From assembly GCA_019022495.1 (NCBI GenBank), contig JAFEKR010000017.1, positions 124,001 through 188,000 on the forward strand: a stretch of DNA of 64,000 bases, written 5' to 3'. Shown here one piece after another: positions 61,000 through 64,000 of the stretch (position 1 is the stretch's first letter; each line of letters starts with the position of its first letter). A program made the position numbers and the translations under genes. The DNA is from Epichloe hybrida. Its lineage: Eukaryota; Ascomycota; Sordariomycetes; Hypocreales; Clavicipitaceae. The notes beneath the pieces were generated by a model, which was not told the DNA's origin, made no database searches, and saw nothing but the letters and a program-made list of their open reading frames with translations.

Positions 61000-63900
61000 T
61001 ATAGTACTTAAGTAGTAACCTAAATACTTTAACTATAGAATATAATAGGGAATAGCAGACACTACCTAACTAATATTGTAACCTAGGATCTAGAAATAAT
61101 AATAATCTAGACTAGCTATAAAGGCAATATAAGGTTATATAAGCCTAGCTATGTAATACTTATATAAGATAAGAGATCTTAGAAATAGAAGTATAGCTTA
61201 AAGAAATAAAAGCAGACCTATAATTAGCTAGATTAGGTAGAAAACCTATAATTACCCCTTAGATAGACGTACTAATAAATCCTATATTCCTAGGTTTCTT
61301 ACCTAATAGTAAGTTTATAATAAGTATATACTTATAAAGCTTTATAAAAATATAGTATAAGGTGCCTATATATAAAGGAGACACTTATAAGAATTTATAA
61401 GTATACCTATAAGATTTAAATATACTATTCTAGTTAAACCTAAGAACCTTCTAGGATAATAGAATAAAGGTAGTGTATGCTAGTAGCTACCTAGTAAATA
61501 ACACAAAGTAATAATAGATATATTATGTAATAGTAAATAGGATAGTTAACTATATATCCTATACCTAGGATAGATTTATATCTTAGCTAAATACTAGCGT
61601 AATAGATAAAGATATAAGGTACTTAGAAGCTACTAGGATATTACTAAACCTTAGGTAAAAGTATAATTAATTATTCTAATCTTTCCTAAGACTCTAGATA
61701 AAGGTAGAAGCTAAATTACCTAACTAAATCCCCTTATATTTAAGAATAGTAATATTCCTAAATAGCTTAAATAATACTATAAGGTAGTATATAGTTAGCT
61801 AGGAGTTCCCTATGTCTTAGAGCTATCTATAGGGCTAAGGTAAAAAAGCTAAAGTTATAATAATATCTATAATAAAGAGTTATAATAGAAGCTATAATAA
61901 AGAGGGTAGGAATAATAAGAGATAATACTCTAGCTCCCCTATAGATAACTTATAGTAAGGTTCCTAATAATAGGGCATGGGCTAGAAGCTATTTAAATAT
62001 TATAAATATAGTAGCCCTAGATATAGCATAAATAGATATAAAGTAGCAGACTACTTAATCTATAAGAGTAGTAAGTATACTACTAAGAAGTATAAAGATA
62101 GTAGTAATAAATCTTTAGACCTAAATAAAATTCTAATTAGTTTAGCGTAGGCCTAGGATAATAGTCTTACTATAAAGAAACCTATAGATAAAAGAATAAG
62201 GATATAAGTATCCCTATAGTAAGATAACCACTAGTTAGTAATGCTAGCGCTATTTAATATAAGTGTAAAGTATTTAATAATTCACCCTAAATTATTATTA
62301 AAATAGGATTAGAAAAACATAAAGAAAGTAAAGGTAATACTAGAAAGTATAAGTAAGGATAAGATCCTATACTAAGGAATCTTATATAAACTAGTTAAGG
62401 TAAAAGATAGTATAGGCTATATAAAGGTTTACTAAGTTAGCTACTATATTACTAATATAGGAGAGGGAATGCTCTTAGGAATAGACTAGACCCTAGAGTA
62501 TAAACCTATAGTAATAGACTAGAAGTAAGGTTTTTAAAGGTTTCTAATAACTAAAGAATATATTATATTTACTTTAGGTAAGTAATAACTATATAAGGTA
62601 GTAAAGTAGTTTTCTATTATGCTATCACTAGTATTACTAAAAGTTAGAGTAGTTAAGCCTAAAATAAAAGAGGGGGATACTAATAAAGTTTTACTAATAG
62701 GAGATATAGTAAGTAATAACTTAACTTATAATATAGTTATAGCGATAGTAATAGGTAATGTCTAGCCCCTAAAGAAAAAGAAACTAAGAAGTGTAATAGT
62801 ACTCTAGGTAATATTTTATAAGGAGCTAGTAGCGTCTATATAAGAAATAGATAGCAACATACCCTAATAGTAAATCCTAGAGAAGTACACGGAATTTATA
62901 GATATGTTTTTAAAAGATCTAGCTAGCAAGCTCCTAGAACTTAGGGGTTACACTTATGTAATCAAATTAGAAAAGAGGAAATAGCTACTATAGGGACTTA
63001 TATATAACCTAGTGGAAAAAGAGCTAGAGGTGCTTAGGGAGTACCTTATAAGTGCGTAGGAGAAAGGATAGATTAGAAGATTAATAAGCCTAGCTAGAGC
63101 CCTGATTTTATTTATCCTAAAAAAGTTAGGGAAATTAAGGCTTTGTGTGAATTATAGGGGTCTTAATAGGATTACTATTAAAAATAAGGCCCCCTTACTA
63201 TTAATCTCTAAGATTCTTAATTAACTAGTAAGTGTAAAGGTTTTCATATTATTAGATCTCTAAGAGGCATACTACTAGCTATATATCCATAAGGGTAATA
63301 AGTGGAAGATAGTATTCTATTGCTACTATAGGCACTTTAAGTACCTTCTAATGCCATTTAGATTAGTAAACACACTAGCTACTTTTTAGAAGGAATATAT
63401 TAATAATGCTCTTAAGGGACTTATAGATAAATTCTATATTGTTTACCTTAATAATATCCTAATATATAGCAGCGACCCTATAAGATATATAAAGTATATT
63501 AAAAGGGTGCTAAAGTAACTTTAAGACATGGATCTTTATGTTAACCTTAAGAAATACTAATTTTTAGTATTATAAGTGAAATTCCTAGGGTTTATTATAT
63601 CTAAAAAAGGTATTAAGATAGAACTATTAAGGGTTAAAGCTATTATAACCTAGCTAATACCCTGTAGTGTATTTAATATTTAATTATTCCTTAGGTTTAC
63701 AGGGTTTTACTAATACTTTATAAAATAGTATAGTAAGGTAGTAGTCCTGCTAATAAACTATCTAAAGGGTGTTTAACTAGTGAAGTTTAAGCTAGAGCCT
63801 AGTAAACTTATAGCGTTTAGAGAACTCTAAAAGAAGTTCTAGGAGGTACTAATCTTAGTGCACTTTAACCTACTTTATTTGCTAAGAGTAAAGATAAATG

Positions 63901-64000
63901 TATCTAGTTATATAATTAGAGCTATACTTATAATATTAGTGCTAGGTAGCTAGCACTTAGTAATGTATTTTTTAAGGAAGTTAACTAATATTAAACTTTG
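61000..64000 (+). pseudogene. Gypsy-B Gag-Pol relic, cut by window end
   Basis: Gag spans about 61000-62000, with a Cys-poor zinc-knuckle remnant near 61985-62060 and a protease region about 62230-62700. RT spans about 63060-63620 and contains CVNYRGLN (about 63144-63168), a LLDLQEAYY-like stretch (about 63250-63275) and YLNNILIYS (about 63446-63472), where the catalytic DD is NN. RNase H begins near 63780, and the RKLT motif is at the window end. Stops are at former Gln codons. Confidence 0.85.

Larger units (their letters stand above)
60616..64000 (+). mobile_element. Second Ty3/Gypsy family (Gypsy-B), 5' part
   Basis: It starts TGTTAGGAGCACGGAGG after CTTTA in Gypsy-3. The LTR is 60616-60871 and ends CTCCTAATA, the inverted partner of its start. 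The element continues past the window. It is RIP-mutated but unrelated in LTR and Gag to Gypsy-1 to Gypsy-3. Confidence 0.87.

Overview
This window is a transposon graveyard from a filamentous ascomycete (Pezizomycotina-type) nuclear genome. Nearly all of it is AT-rich sequence that has lost CpA/TpG dinucleotides and gained TpA, the footprint of repeat-induced point mutation (RIP). Element reading frames can still be followed, but CAA/CAG codons have become TAA/TAG stops and catalytic Asp codons have become Asn. I see no rRNA, tRNA, CRISPR or bacterial features. The species cannot be named from this sequence.

Left part (1-14775). An outer Ty1/Copia element on the minus strand (Copia-2; 1-636 and 9564-13918) is split by a non-autonomous hAT-like element (hAT-1, 645-9563, 8-bp target duplication GTTATGTA). 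That element is itself split by a complete Copia copy (Copia-1, 1039-7821, 5-bp duplication GTTAA). Copia-2 sits in an unrecognised coding relic (X1).

Centre-left (14776-25200). This holds a 5'-truncated Ty3/Gypsy chromovirus relic (Gypsy-1, minus), then a repeat-rich stretch with a 143-bp satellite of about ten units, then a second, inverted copy of the unrecognised relic (X2).

Central island (about 25.2-27.8 kb). This is the only stretch without a strong RIP signature. It holds terminal-inverted-repeat elements, a cluster of three hairpins and the one convincing host gene. That gene has a TATA box, a 49-nt 5'-UTR intron and a 102-codon CDS (27382-27690) for a secreted protein with ten cysteines. 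A small secreted cysteine-rich protein alone in a RIP-mutated repeat block is the classic setting of a fungal effector gene. A Copia LTR lies roughly 110-130 bp past its stop codon.

Right part (27.8-64 kb). This is a deep nest. A third Copia family relic (Copia-C) is interrupted by Copia-3 (from 29168, plus strand). Copia-3 contains Gypsy-2 (29760-44925, duplication ATTTC), which contains hAT-2 (34512-36310, duplication ACTATAGG) and Copia-4 (37754-44505, duplication GTAAA). Copia-3 also contains a 780-bp insertion with a 14-bp duplication, and Gypsy-3 (50584 onward, minus). Gypsy-3 contains a 499-bp insertion with a 16-bp duplication, Copia-B (52018-58296, duplication GGTTT) and a different Gypsy family (Gypsy-B, 60616 to the window end). 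The target duplications, read directly from the sequence, fix the order of insertion. Family names such as Copia-1 and hAT-1 are local labels used only here.
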